A DNA stretch of 6,029 nt from an uncultured Variovorax sp. GTDB lineage: Bacteria > Pseudomonadota > Gammaproteobacteria > Burkholderiales > Burkholderiaceae_C. The stretch is from NCBI GenBank assembly GCA_903872875.1, contig CAIQMJ010000953.1, forward strand, positions 1 to 6,029, read 5' to 3'. Shown here in pieces: positions 1 to 5,905 of the stretch. Below the pieces are notes generated by a model, which was not told where the DNA came from, ran no database searches, and saw only the letters and a list, made by a program, of their open reading frames with translations. Positions within the stretch are counted from its first letter, which is position 1; each line of letters begins with the position of its first letter. The translations under genes and the position numbers were made by a program.

Positions 1-1
1 C

Positions 2-1102
2 TCCCGCAGCGTGAGCGTGGCGCAGTCCCTGCTCTCGGACCAGGCCGCGAAGTACATCGACGAACTCAACGCCGACTACGACAAGGTGCGCCACCAGCAC
101 GCGAACAAGAAGCAGGTGCCGCTGTGGCCGCTGGCCAAGGCACGCGCCAACAAGACGCCGATCGACTGGTCGAACTACACGCCGCCGGTACCCAAGTTCA
201 TCGGCCGCCGCGTGTTCAGGAACCAGGACTTGATGGAACTCGCGAAGTACATCGACTGGGGTCCGTTCTTCCAGACCTGGGACCTGGCCGGCCCGTTCCC
301 CGCGATCCTGAAGGACGAGATCGTCGGCACCGAGGCCGTGCGCGTGTACGCGGACGGCCAGCGCATGCTCAAGCGCCTGATCGAAGGGCGCTGGCTCAGC
401 GCGAGCGGCATCGTCGGCTTCTGGCCGGCGAACACCGTGAACGACGACGACATCGAGCTCTACACCGACGAGACGCGCAGCCAGGTCGCAATGACCTGGT
501 ACGGCATGCGCCAGCAGACGGAGAAGCAGATGGTCGACGGCGTGATGCGCCCGAGCCGCTGCCTGGCCGACTTCGTGGCGCCGCGCGACAGCGGCATCAA
601 GGACTATGTGGGCATGTTCGCAGTCACGGCCGGCCTGGGTGTCGAGAAAAAGGAGAAGGCCTTCATCGACGACCTCGACGACTACTCGGCCATCATGCTC
701 AAGGCGCTGGCAGACCGGCTGGCCGAGGCCTTCGCCGAGTCGCTGCATCACCGTGTTCGCACCGATCTCTGGGGCTATGCGGCCGACGAGGGTCTGAGCA
801 ACGAGGACATGATTGCCGAGAAGTACCGCGGCATCCGTCCGGCACCCGGCTACCCGGCCTGCCCGGACCACAGCGTGAAGCGCGAGATGTTCGAGGTCAT
901 GCAGTGTGCGGACATCGGCATGACGCTGACCGAGAGCCTGGCGATGATGCCGGCCGCCAGCGTGAGCGGCTTCCAGCTGAGCCATCCGGATGCCGTGTAC
1001 TTCAACGTCGGCAAGATCGGCCACGACCAATTGGTCGATCAGGCGACGCGGCGCAGGACAAGCGAGAGCGAGCTTGAGCGCCTGTTGGCGCCCAACCTGT
1101 AG
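2..1102 (+). CDS. metH: Cobalamin-dependent methionine synthase, C-terminal part (5'-partial)
   Basis: MetH transfers a methyl group from 5-methyltetrahydrofolate through cob(I)alamin to homocysteine, making methionine in the cytoplasm. The piece here is the end of the B12-binding region followed by the complete activation domain, which binds S-adenosylmethionine and reductively remethylates oxidised cofactor. The reading frame is open from base 2 and begins with SRSVSVAQSLLSD, matching the DASR...LLSD segment that follows the cobalamin domain in E. coli MetH, so the true start lies left of the window. Visible landmarks are YIDWGPFFQTWDLAG, MRQQTEK, CLADFVAP, KALADRLAEAFAE, the AdoMet-binding signature RGIRPAPGYPACPDH (nt 827-871), the ASVSGFQLSHPDAVYF stretch near the active site, and a terminal LERLLAPNL before TAG. 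The domain looks intact, with no frameshift. Some Burkholderiales split MetH into two genes (homocysteine domain apart from the rest); the missing 5' part prevents deciding that here. Confidence 0.96.
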   Translation, partial: SRSVSVAQSLLSDQAAKYIDELNADYDKVRHQHANKKQVPLWPLAKARANKTPIDWSNYTPPVPKFIGRRVFRNQDLMELAKYIDWGPFFQTWDLAGPFPAILKDEIVGTEAVRVYADGQRMLKRLIEGRWLSASGIVGFWPANTVNDDDIELYTDETRSQVAMTWYGMRQQTEKQMVDGVMRPSRCLADFVAPRDSGIKDYVGMFAVTAGLGVEKKEKAFIDDLDDYSAIMLKALADRLAEAFAESLHHRVRTDLWGYAADEGLSNEDMIAEKYRGIRPAPGYPACPDHSVKREMFEVMQCADIGMTLTESLAMMPAASVSGFQLSHPDAVYFNVGKIGHDQLVDQATRRRTSESELERLLAPNL

Positions 1103-1137
1103 GCCTGCGGCGCGTTTACGCCTCTTACAGGCTGGCG

Positions 1138-1166
1138 GCGACACAAGGGCCGTCGGCGTGTCTAAG
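1138..1166 (+). promoter_or_regulatory. Possible sigma70-type promoter for the glycine-zipper gene
   Basis: The 113-bp gap after metH contains GCGACA (1138-1143), then a 17-bp spacer and TCTAAG (1161-1166). Each hexamer matches 4 of 6 consensus bases (TTGACA and TATAAT). The spacing is optimal, and the -10 lies about 50 bp before the ATG at 1216. This is a by-eye match in GC-rich DNA and therefore weak. The gap also holds an imperfect pairing, CCTGTA (1096-1101, overlapping the metH stop) with TACAGG (1126-1131), with no T-run after it, so a metH terminator here is uncertain. Confidence 0.3.
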
Positions 1167-1215
1167 CTGTTCTTTCGGGTGTCCGCACCCGCAAGTCTCA
1201 AGAAAGGACAACGCC

Positions 1216-1959
1216 ATGGACTCCAGTTCGCTTCCCTCTTCCGACCGGCCCGATTTCCGGCCGCCGGGTTCGACACCGTCTTCCACGCCGAAGGCCCTCT
1301 GGGCCGTGATCGGCGGGCTCGTGGTGGCCGTTGCCGCACTCGGTGGCGTGCTGCTGCATCAACGCAGCGAGGCGCCGCCAGCACCGGCGCTGGCATCGGC
1401 TTCCAGCAACCTGCCGCCGCAGGGGCCGGATGATTTCAAGGCCGGTGATGCGACTGCACCGCTCGCGCCGCAGGCAGGAACGAATTCCACCGCGCCAATG
1501 CCGGCCGCGCCGCAGGCCGCATGGACGGCACCGGGTCGCGCTCCGGCACCCACCGTCGTGCAACCCGCACCGGCGCAACTTGCAGCCGCACCGATGCCGC
1601 GTCCGGCACCGCGGCCGATCTGTGTGACCTGCGGCCGGGTCGAATCCGTGCGCACGGTGCAGCGCGCTGCGGCGCCGACCGGCGTCGGCGCGGTCGCTGG
1701 CGGCGTGCTGGGCGGCGTGCTCGGCAACCAGGTCGGCGGTGGCACCGGTCGTGCCGCGGCGACCGTGATCGGCGCCGTCGGTGGTGGCTATCTGGGCAAC
1801 ACGGTCGAAAAGCGCACCCGCACGGTCACGGCCTATGAAGTGCATGTGCGCATGGACGACGGCTCGCTGCGCACCTTCGAGACCGCGAGCGCCCCGCCCG
1901 TCGGCAAGGCGGTCACGGTCGACGGCAAGGTACTGCGCCCGGCCGACGGCCGCGCCTGA
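1216..1959 (+). CDS. Membrane-anchored glycine-zipper (2TM) domain protein
   Basis: This 247-aa protein has a short cytoplasmic N-terminus followed by one hydrophobic helix at about residues 28-47 (LWAVIGGLVVAVAALGGVLL). A long Ala/Pro-rich linker, about 52-134, follows and is probably periplasmic. Next comes CVTCG (Cys136, Cys139) with a VESVRTVQR segment. The glycine-zipper domain spans about 155-195 and has repeated GG/GxxxG spacing (VGAVAGGVLGGVLGNQVGGG, then GAVGGGYLGN). A basic stretch and a small C-terminal domain (YEVHVRMDDGSLRTF) end the protein. The layout resembles Rick_17kDa_Anti/glycine-zipper-2TM envelope proteins common in Burkholderiales. Their usual role is loosely assigned to the cell envelope and no enzymatic activity is known. 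The start is supported by AAAGGA (1203-1208) seven bases before the ATG. The first helix has no lipobox cysteine and no clear signal-peptidase site, so a retained N-terminal anchor is more likely than a lipoprotein. The link with metH is probably positional only. Confidence 0.85.
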   Translation: MDSSSLPSSDRPDFRPPGSTPSSTPKALWAVIGGLVVAVAALGGVLLHQRSEAPPAPALASASSNLPPQGPDDFKAGDATAPLAPQAGTNSTAPMPAAPQAAWTAPGRAPAPTVVQPAPAQLAAAPMPRPAPRPICVTCGRVESVRTVQRAAAPTGVGAVAGGVLGGVLGNQVGGGTGRAAATVIGAVGGGYLGNTVEKRTRTVTAYEVHVRMDDGSLRTFETASAPPVGKAVTVDGKVLRPADGRA

Positions 1960-1968
1960 TCCACGCAC

Positions 1969-1988
1969 CTGAGCCCTCCGGGGCTCGG
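1969..1988. terminator. Hairpin in convergent gap, probable bidirectional terminator
   Basis: GAGCCC (1971-1976) pairs perfectly with GGGCTC (1981-1986) around TCCG. The stem-closing C and G make a C(UCCG)G loop on the + transcript, a member of the extra-stable UNCG tetraloop class. One T-G and one C-G pair can extend the stem to 8 bp. It lies between the stop of the glycine-zipper gene (1959) and the stop of the oppositely oriented LysR gene (1998), the expected place for a shared terminator. No T-run follows on either strand, so an intrinsic mode is not proven; it may instead be an RNA 3'-end stabiliser. Confidence 0.45.
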
Positions 1989-1997
1989 CTCCAAAGC

Positions 1998-2975
1998 TCA
2001 GCGCCGGGCCTTGCCGGCCCGGCCTGAGCGCCGTCGGGCCGGTGGTGTGAGTTCTTCCCGCTGCAGCACGAACGACCCGCCGTCTGCCAGCATCTGCGCG
2101 GCCAGGTCGATGAAGGCCCGCACCCGCGCGGGCTGTGCGACACGGCTGCCGTAGTACACGTACAGGCCGAGATGGTCGGTCACGTGCTCGGTCAGCAAGG
2201 GCACCAGTTGCCCCGATCGCACGAACGGCGCCGCGGTCGCGCCGACCAATTGGCCGATCGCCTGCCCGGCCACCACGGCACGGGCCTCGAGGTCGACGTC
2301 GTTGGTGCAGAAGGCGGGTGCAATGTCCCGCTTCACGATCTCCTGGCCGATCTTGAATTCCCAAGGCATCACCTTGCCGGTGGTCGGATGCCGGAAGCAG
2401 CTGCAGCGGTGATGCGCGAGCTCGTCGATGCTGGCCGGCGCACCGAATCGCTCGATGTACGAAGGCGCTGCGCAGACCACCAGCTGCACCGGCATCAGCA
2501 GCCGCGCGATCAGCCCGTTTTCGGGCGCGCGGCCCACGCGAAAGCCCAGATCGACCCGTTCCTCCACCCAGTTGCCGATGCGGTCGTCGAGCTGCACGTC
2601 GGGCTCGATCTTCGGATGCGCCTGGCAGAAGGCCTCGAGCACCGGCCACAGGACCTGCAGCATGGTTGCACGCGGCGCCACGATGCGCAGCGGCCCGGCA
2701 ATCTCTTCGCGGCCACGCCGCGCGCCCTGAAGCGCGCGCTGCAGCGTGGCCAGCCCGGGCTGCGCGGCTTCGAGGAATTGGCTGCCTTCCTCGGTCAGGC
2801 TGAGCCGCCGCGTGGTGCGGTGGAACAGGCGCACGCCCAGGTGCGCCTCGAGCTGCGCGAGCGCCAGGCTCGCAGCCTGGGGCGTGATGGCCTGGGCCGC
2901 TGCGGCTTGCCGCAGGCTGCCAAGTTCGGCCGCCTGGATAAAGGTGGAGATGGCCCGGAGTTCGTTGAATGCCAT
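1998..2975 (-). CDS. LysR-family transcriptional regulator
   Basis: This is a 325-aa DNA-binding regulator of typical LysR length. Residues 1-63 form the winged helix-turn-helix, with helix-turn-helix text around SLRQAAAAQAITPQAASLAL and the family hallmark QLEAHLGVRLFHRTTRRLSL then TEEG. A linker leads to the effector-binding domain from about residue 90 (GPLRIVAP) to about 300, with segments such as DLGFRVG, CTNDVDLEARAVVAGQAIG and LGLYVYY. The effector is unknown. The ATG at 2975 was chosen because it gives the canonical N-terminus MAFNELRAISTFI. The frame stays open far upstream, but that stretch is antisense to the neighbouring reductase. No good Shine-Dalgarno lies close to this ATG. 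The protein ends in an Arg/Lys-rich tail (ARRRSGRAGKARR). It is divergent from the SDR gene with 120 bp between the two starts, which suggests control of that gene and autoregulation. Confidence 0.93.
   Translation of the reverse strand: MAFNELRAISTFIQAAELGSLRQAAAAQAITPQAASLALAQLEAHLGVRLFHRTTRRLSLTEEGSQFLEAAQPGLATLQRALQGARRGREEIAGPLRIVAPRATMLQVLWPVLEAFCQAHPKIEPDVQLDDRIGNWVEERVDLGFRVGRAPENGLIARLLMPVQLVVCAAPSYIERFGAPASIDELAHHRCSCFRHPTTGKVMPWEFKIGQEIVKRDIAPAFCTNDVDLEARAVVAGQAIGQLVGATAAPFVRSGQLVPLLTEHVTDHLGLYVYYGSRVAQPARVRAFIDLAAQMLADGGSFVLQREELTPPARRRSGRAGKARR
2003..2023. other. Strong GC hairpin inside the 3' end of the LysR gene
   Basis: GCCGGGCC (2003-2010) and GGCCCGGC (2016-2023) are perfect 8-bp complements around a 5-nt loop (TTGCC). 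The hairpin lies within the last codons of the LysR gene, where it encodes part of the basic tail, and 15 bp from the smaller hairpin in the convergent gap. It could help stop readthrough transcription coming from the glycine-zipper gene. Such repeats also arise by chance in DNA this GC-rich. There is no T-run. Confidence 0.3.
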
Positions 2976-3012
2976 GCATGGATTATCACGATTGCCTTGT
3001 GAATGAAGCGAG

Positions 3013-3029
3013 CGAATGTGGGCTATTCG
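3013..3029. promoter_or_regulatory. Candidate LysR operator dyad in divergent intergenic region
   Basis: CGAAT (3013-3017) and ATTCG (3025-3029) form a perfect inverted repeat with a 7-bp spacer. It lies roughly midway between the LysR start (2975) and the SDR start (3096). LysR-type regulators bind interrupted dyads in such regions, commonly of T-N11-A form; this dyad is of the same scale but does not match that consensus exactly. A near copy of one arm, GAATG, occurs at 3001-3005 and again at 3014-3018. The position would overlap the -35 region of an SDR promoter whose -10 is TACATT (3047-3052). Confidence 0.3.
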
Positions 3030-3046
3030 ATGTCCGCCGCAAAACC

Positions 3047-3052
3047 TACATT
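3047..3052 (+). promoter_or_regulatory. Possible -10 box for the SDR gene
   Basis: TACATT matches 4 of 6 positions of the sigma70 -10 hexamer and lies 43 bp before the SDR ATG. No convincing TTGACA-like -35 box lies 16-18 bp upstream (TATTCG is there), which is common for promoters that need a LysR-type activator. By-eye call only. Confidence 0.25.
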
Positions 3053-3084
3053 GCCCCCATCGCAACGTTTCATCCACCTGTTTC

Positions 3085-3090
3085 GAAGGA
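3085..3090 (+). promoter_or_regulatory. Shine-Dalgarno that fixes the SDR start
   Basis: GAAGGA lies five bases before the ATG at 3096. The reading frame is also open with an earlier ATG at 3003, but that would add 31 residues unlike an SDR N-terminus and would consume most of the divergent regulatory region. The ribosome site decides for 3096. Confidence 0.7.
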
Positions 3091-3095
3091 ATCAC

Positions 3096-3959
3096 ATGAC
3101 TGCAAACCCCGAATTCAAGCGCGTCTGGCTGATCACCGGCGCATCGCGCGGGCTGGGCGCCCGCATGGCCGAGGCCGTGCTGGCGCATGGCGACGCGGTG
3201 GTCGCGACCGCGCGCAACGCGGCGTCGCTGGTGGCACGCTTCGGCGACCATCCGGCGCTGCTCGCGGTGTCGCTCGATGTGACGGACGAGGCGCAGGCGG
3301 CGCAGGCTGTCGAGGCCGCGATCGCACGCTTCGGCCGCATCGACGTGCTGGTCAACAACGCGGGCTTCGGCTTGCTCGGCGCGGTGGAAGAGGCCACGGC
3401 CGACGAGGTGCGCAAGCTCTACGAGACCAACGTGTTCGGCCTGCTGAACGTGACGCGCGCGGTGCTGCCATCGATGCGGGTGCGGCGCAGCGGCCACGTT
3501 CTCAACCTGTCGTCGCTCGGCGGCCATCAGTCGGGGCCAGGCTTCGGCGTGTACTGCTCGACCAAGTTCGCAGTGGAAGGGTTGAACCAGGCCTTGCACA
3601 AGGAGCTGGCGCCGCTGGGCATCCACGTGACGGCCATCGAGCCGGGCTACTTCCGCACCGACTTCCTGGAGAGCACGTCGCTCAGCGTGTCGCCGCGCCT
3701 CATCGCCGATTACGAGGGAACTTCGGGTCAGGTGCGCATCGCCGCGAAGCAGATCAGCCTCAACCAGCCGGGCGACCCGGAGAAGCTGGCGCGAGCGGTG
3801 ATCGCGATGGTCGAAGCACCTAAGCCGCCGATGCGCCTGCCGCTGGGCACGGACACGCTGCAGGTGATCCGCGATTCGATGGCTTCGCTGGCGGCGGAGA
3901 CCGCGGCTTGGGAACACGTCGCCGCATCGACCGACTTTCCTGTCGCGGTGTCCGCCTGA
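3096..3959 (+). CDS. Short-chain dehydrogenase/reductase (SDR), probably NADP(H)-dependent
   Basis: This is a 287-aa classical-type SDR, a soluble Rossmann-fold oxidoreductase acting on a carbonyl or alcohol substrate that cannot be named from sequence. The cofactor-binding motif TGASRGLG is at residues 14-21. Arg18 within it and Arg40 after the second strand (ATAR) favour NADP(H) over NAD(H). Other motifs are LDVTD at 60-64, NNAG at 87-90, the structural Asn112 (YETNVFG), catalytic Ser140 (NLSS), Tyr153 and Lys157 (YCSTK), and EPGYFRTDF after the active site. The catalytic tetrad is complete, so the enzyme should be active. It is somewhat longer than the ~250-aa classical core because of a C-terminal extension, as in many SDRs annotated only as oxidoreductases. 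It is transcribed divergently from the LysR gene, which likely senses its substrate or a related compound. It converges on the helicase gene with a 14-bp gap between stops. Confidence 0.93.
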   Translation: MTANPEFKRVWLITGASRGLGARMAEAVLAHGDAVVATARNAASLVARFGDHPALLAVSLDVTDEAQAAQAVEAAIARFGRIDVLVNNAGFGLLGAVEEATADEVRKLYETNVFGLLNVTRAVLPSMRVRRSGHVLNLSSLGGHQSGPGFGVYCSTKFAVEGLNQALHKELAPLGIHVTAIEPGYFRTDFLESTSLSVSPRLIADYEGTSGQVRIAAKQISLNQPGDPEKLARAVIAMVEAPKPPMRLPLGTDTLQVIRDSMASLAAETAAWEHVAASTDFPVAVSA

Positions 3960-3973
3960 GGCCCTGAAGCACC

Positions 3974-5905
3974 TCAAGAGACAGCCGACAACGCCCCGGC
4001 CCGTACCGTCGTCAGCGCAAACGGCGGCAGCCCCTGCAGCAGACGTTGTCCGTAGGAGGTCCGCACCAGCCGCCGGTCGTAGCAGTGCACGCTCGCCCGG
4101 TCGTCCTCGGTGCGGATCGCGCGCCCCACCCACTGCGCGAGGCGGATCGCCGTGGCCGGCACGACCAGCTCGACAAAGGGGTCGCGCCCCACGCTTCGCA
4201 GCCATTCGGCGCGCGCCTCGCCCACCGGATCGTCCGGTGGCGCGAAAGGCAGCTTGGTGATGAAGACCGATTCGCAGAGCCGCCCCGGCAGGTCGAGCCC
4301 TTCGCCGAAGGACTGCATGCCGAAGATGATCGACGGCACGCCATCGGCGACGCGGGCGCGGTGCGTCGCCATCAGCTGCTGGCGCGGCAATGCGGTCTGC
4401 ACCAGCACGCGCGGGCGCAGCGCATCGGTCAGCGCGAGCACCGCCAGCCGCAACTGCTCGCGCGACGTGAACAGCACCAGCGCGCCGTGCCGCACGCCGG
4501 CCAGGTCGCGCACCAGCGCCTGCACCATCTCGGCCACGTACGCCGTGGCATCGCGCGGATCGGCGCGGGTCTCGTTGGCCAGCAGGCGGCCCTGCGCGGC
4601 GTAGTCGAAGGGGCTGGGCACCTCCAGCGTGGTTGCGGCGCCCGCCTCGTACAGCGCATGCAGGCCGGATTCGCGCAGGAAGAAGTCGAAGCGGCCGCAA
4701 CTGGTCAGCGTGGCGGACGTCAGCACCGCGCCGCGTACCTTGCCCCACAGGTGATGGCGCAGCGTTGCGCCGGGCAGCAACGGGCTGGCGTGAGCTCGCA
4801 GCGACGGCGTGTCGCCCTCCATGTCCAGCGTGAACCACTTGGCGGCGGGCACGGCCTCCGGATCGGCGCCACGCAGCATCAGCTGGGCGGTGTCGAGCAT
4901 CTGCTCGAGCCGCGGCGCCAGCGCGCCGAGCTGCGCGTACATCGCCGACAGCCGGCGCGCCTGGCCCGGGTTGTCGCGCAGTTCCGCGCGCAGGGCCTTG
5001 GCGATCGTGCGCAGCGCCTCCAGGAAACCGTTGGCGTGGTGCGCGATCTGCCCGATCGGCCCGTCCAGCGCCTCGGGCAGCGCGCCGCGCGGCAGCCGTG
5101 CCCGCGCGGGTCCGCGGCCGGGTGGGCCGCCGAGGTCGGCGCGCAGCGCGTCGCCGTACAGGTCCATCACGAGGCGTTCGGTGTCCTGCAGCGCCTGCCG
5201 CATCCGCGCGGCATGCGTCGGAATGTCGGCGACCTCGGTCACCTCCAGCCGCACGCCGACGCGCACCGCGCGCTGCGCCAGCCGCTCGATCCAGCCGTGC
5301 CTGCCCAGGTCCATGCGGCAGGCGAACTGCGCGAGCGCCGTCGCCGGCAGGTGATGCGCCTCGTCGAGCACCAGCAGGCAGTTGTCCAGCTCGGGCAGCA
5401 GCCGGTTGCCGAGCGACGACAGCAGCAGATCGTGATTGACCACGATGACCTGCGCGCCGACCAGCGTCTTGCGGCGCTCGTAGTACGTGCATCCGTTGAA
5501 CGACGGGCAATGCTTGCCGGTGCACGAGGCCGCATCGGCCGCCATCGACGACCAGACTTCCGGTGCCGGCGGGTTGTCGAGCGTGTCGCGGTCGCCGTCC
5601 CAGGCGCCGCGCGCCAGCGCCTGCGCGATGCCGGTGTAGAACTGCAGGCGCGCGGCCACCTCGTGCTGTGGCCGCGCGGCACGGGCCGCGGATTCTTCCT
5701 CGGCGAACAGATCGCCCTCGAGGTCGTCGTCGTCCTCCGCCTCTTCGGCCATGCCGGTCAGGCGGCTCAGCTTCAGCTGGCAGACATAGCGCCCGCGGCC
5801 CTTGGCCAGCGCGAATCGAAAGGGTTGCGGCAGCAGCGCGGCGAGTGCGGGGAGGTCCTTGTCGACCAGCTGTTCTTGCAATGCCACGGTGGCGGTGGAG
5901 ATCAC
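3974..5905 (-). CDS. dinG: DinG/XPD-like Fe-S ATP-dependent DNA helicase, lacking its N-terminal Walker A part
   Basis: DinG-type helicases are superfamily 2 5'-3' enzymes that unwind forked or RNA-DNA structures during repair and replication. From the GTG at 5905 the 643-aa product starts in mid-domain at ISTATVALQEQLVDKDLP (motif Ia region). Four cysteines fit the 4Fe-4S cluster: Cys42 (GRYVCQ), Cys128, Cys133 and Cys139 (SCTGKHCPSFNGC). Between them is a very acidic insert, about residues 53-72. VNHDLLL follows, then the Walker B box DEAHH (181-185), motif III SATL (397-400), motif V SFGEGLDLPG (532-541) and motif VI QWVGRAIR (591-598). Homology continues upstream through ARNTRVV to base 5923, then meets an in-frame TGA at 5924-5926. 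The Walker A GxGK(T/S), expected about 20 codons before ISTAT, is absent in all frames on that strand although 100 bp remain. No ribosome site supports the GTG. The gene is therefore broken, or the assembly is chimeric here. Relatives with this domain order include YoaA; DinG is the better fit. Confidence 0.85.
   Translation of the reverse strand: MISTATVALQEQLVDKDLPALAALLPQPFRFALAKGRGRYVCQLKLSRLTGMAEEAEDDDDLEGDLFAEEESAARAARPQHEVAARLQFYTGIAQALARGAWDGDRDTLDNPPAPEVWSSMAADAASCTGKHCPSFNGCTYYERRKTLVGAQVIVVNHDLLLSSLGNRLLPELDNCLLVLDEAHHLPATALAQFACRMDLGRHGWIERLAQRAVRVGVRLEVTEVADIPTHAARMRQALQDTERLVMDLYGDALRADLGGPPGRGPARARLPRGALPEALDGPIGQIAHHANGFLEALRTIAKALRAELRDNPGQARRLSAMYAQLGALAPRLEQMLDTAQLMLRGADPEAVPAAKWFTLDMEGDTPSLRAHASPLLPGATLRHHLWGKVRGAVLTSATLTSCGRFDFFLRESGLHALYEAGAATTLEVPSPFDYAAQGRLLANETRADPRDATAYVAEMVQALVRDLAGVRHGALVLFTSREQLRLAVLALTDALRPRVLVQTALPRQQLMATHRARVADGVPSIIFGMQSFGEGLDLPGRLCESVFITKLPFAPPDDPVGEARAEWLRSVGRDPFVELVVPATAIRLAQWVGRAIRTEDDRASVHCYDRRLVRTSYGQRLLQGLPPFALTTVRAGALSAVS

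Noticed and set aside
124..1077. A 317-codon plus-strand frame inside metH
   Set aside because: It is offset from the MetH frame and reads as Arg-rich shadow text; the MetH frame accounts for the whole region with recognisable motifs.
1096..1131. Terminator hairpin after metH
   Set aside because: CCTGTA/TACAGG pairing leaves a long loop with only a bulged GGC/GCC inside and no T-run. It is too weak to list as its own feature.
1198..2979. A 593-codon minus-strand frame covering the LysR and glycine-zipper genes
   Set aside because: It is the out-of-frame shadow of LysR and the antisense of the glycine-zipper gene, with low-complexity Arg/Ala/Gly composition and no recognisable domain.
3003..3095. 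Extended SDR start at 3003 adding 31 residues
   Set aside because: The added residues do not resemble an SDR N-terminus and lie in the regulatory region; GAAGGA at 3085-3090 points to the ATG at 3096.
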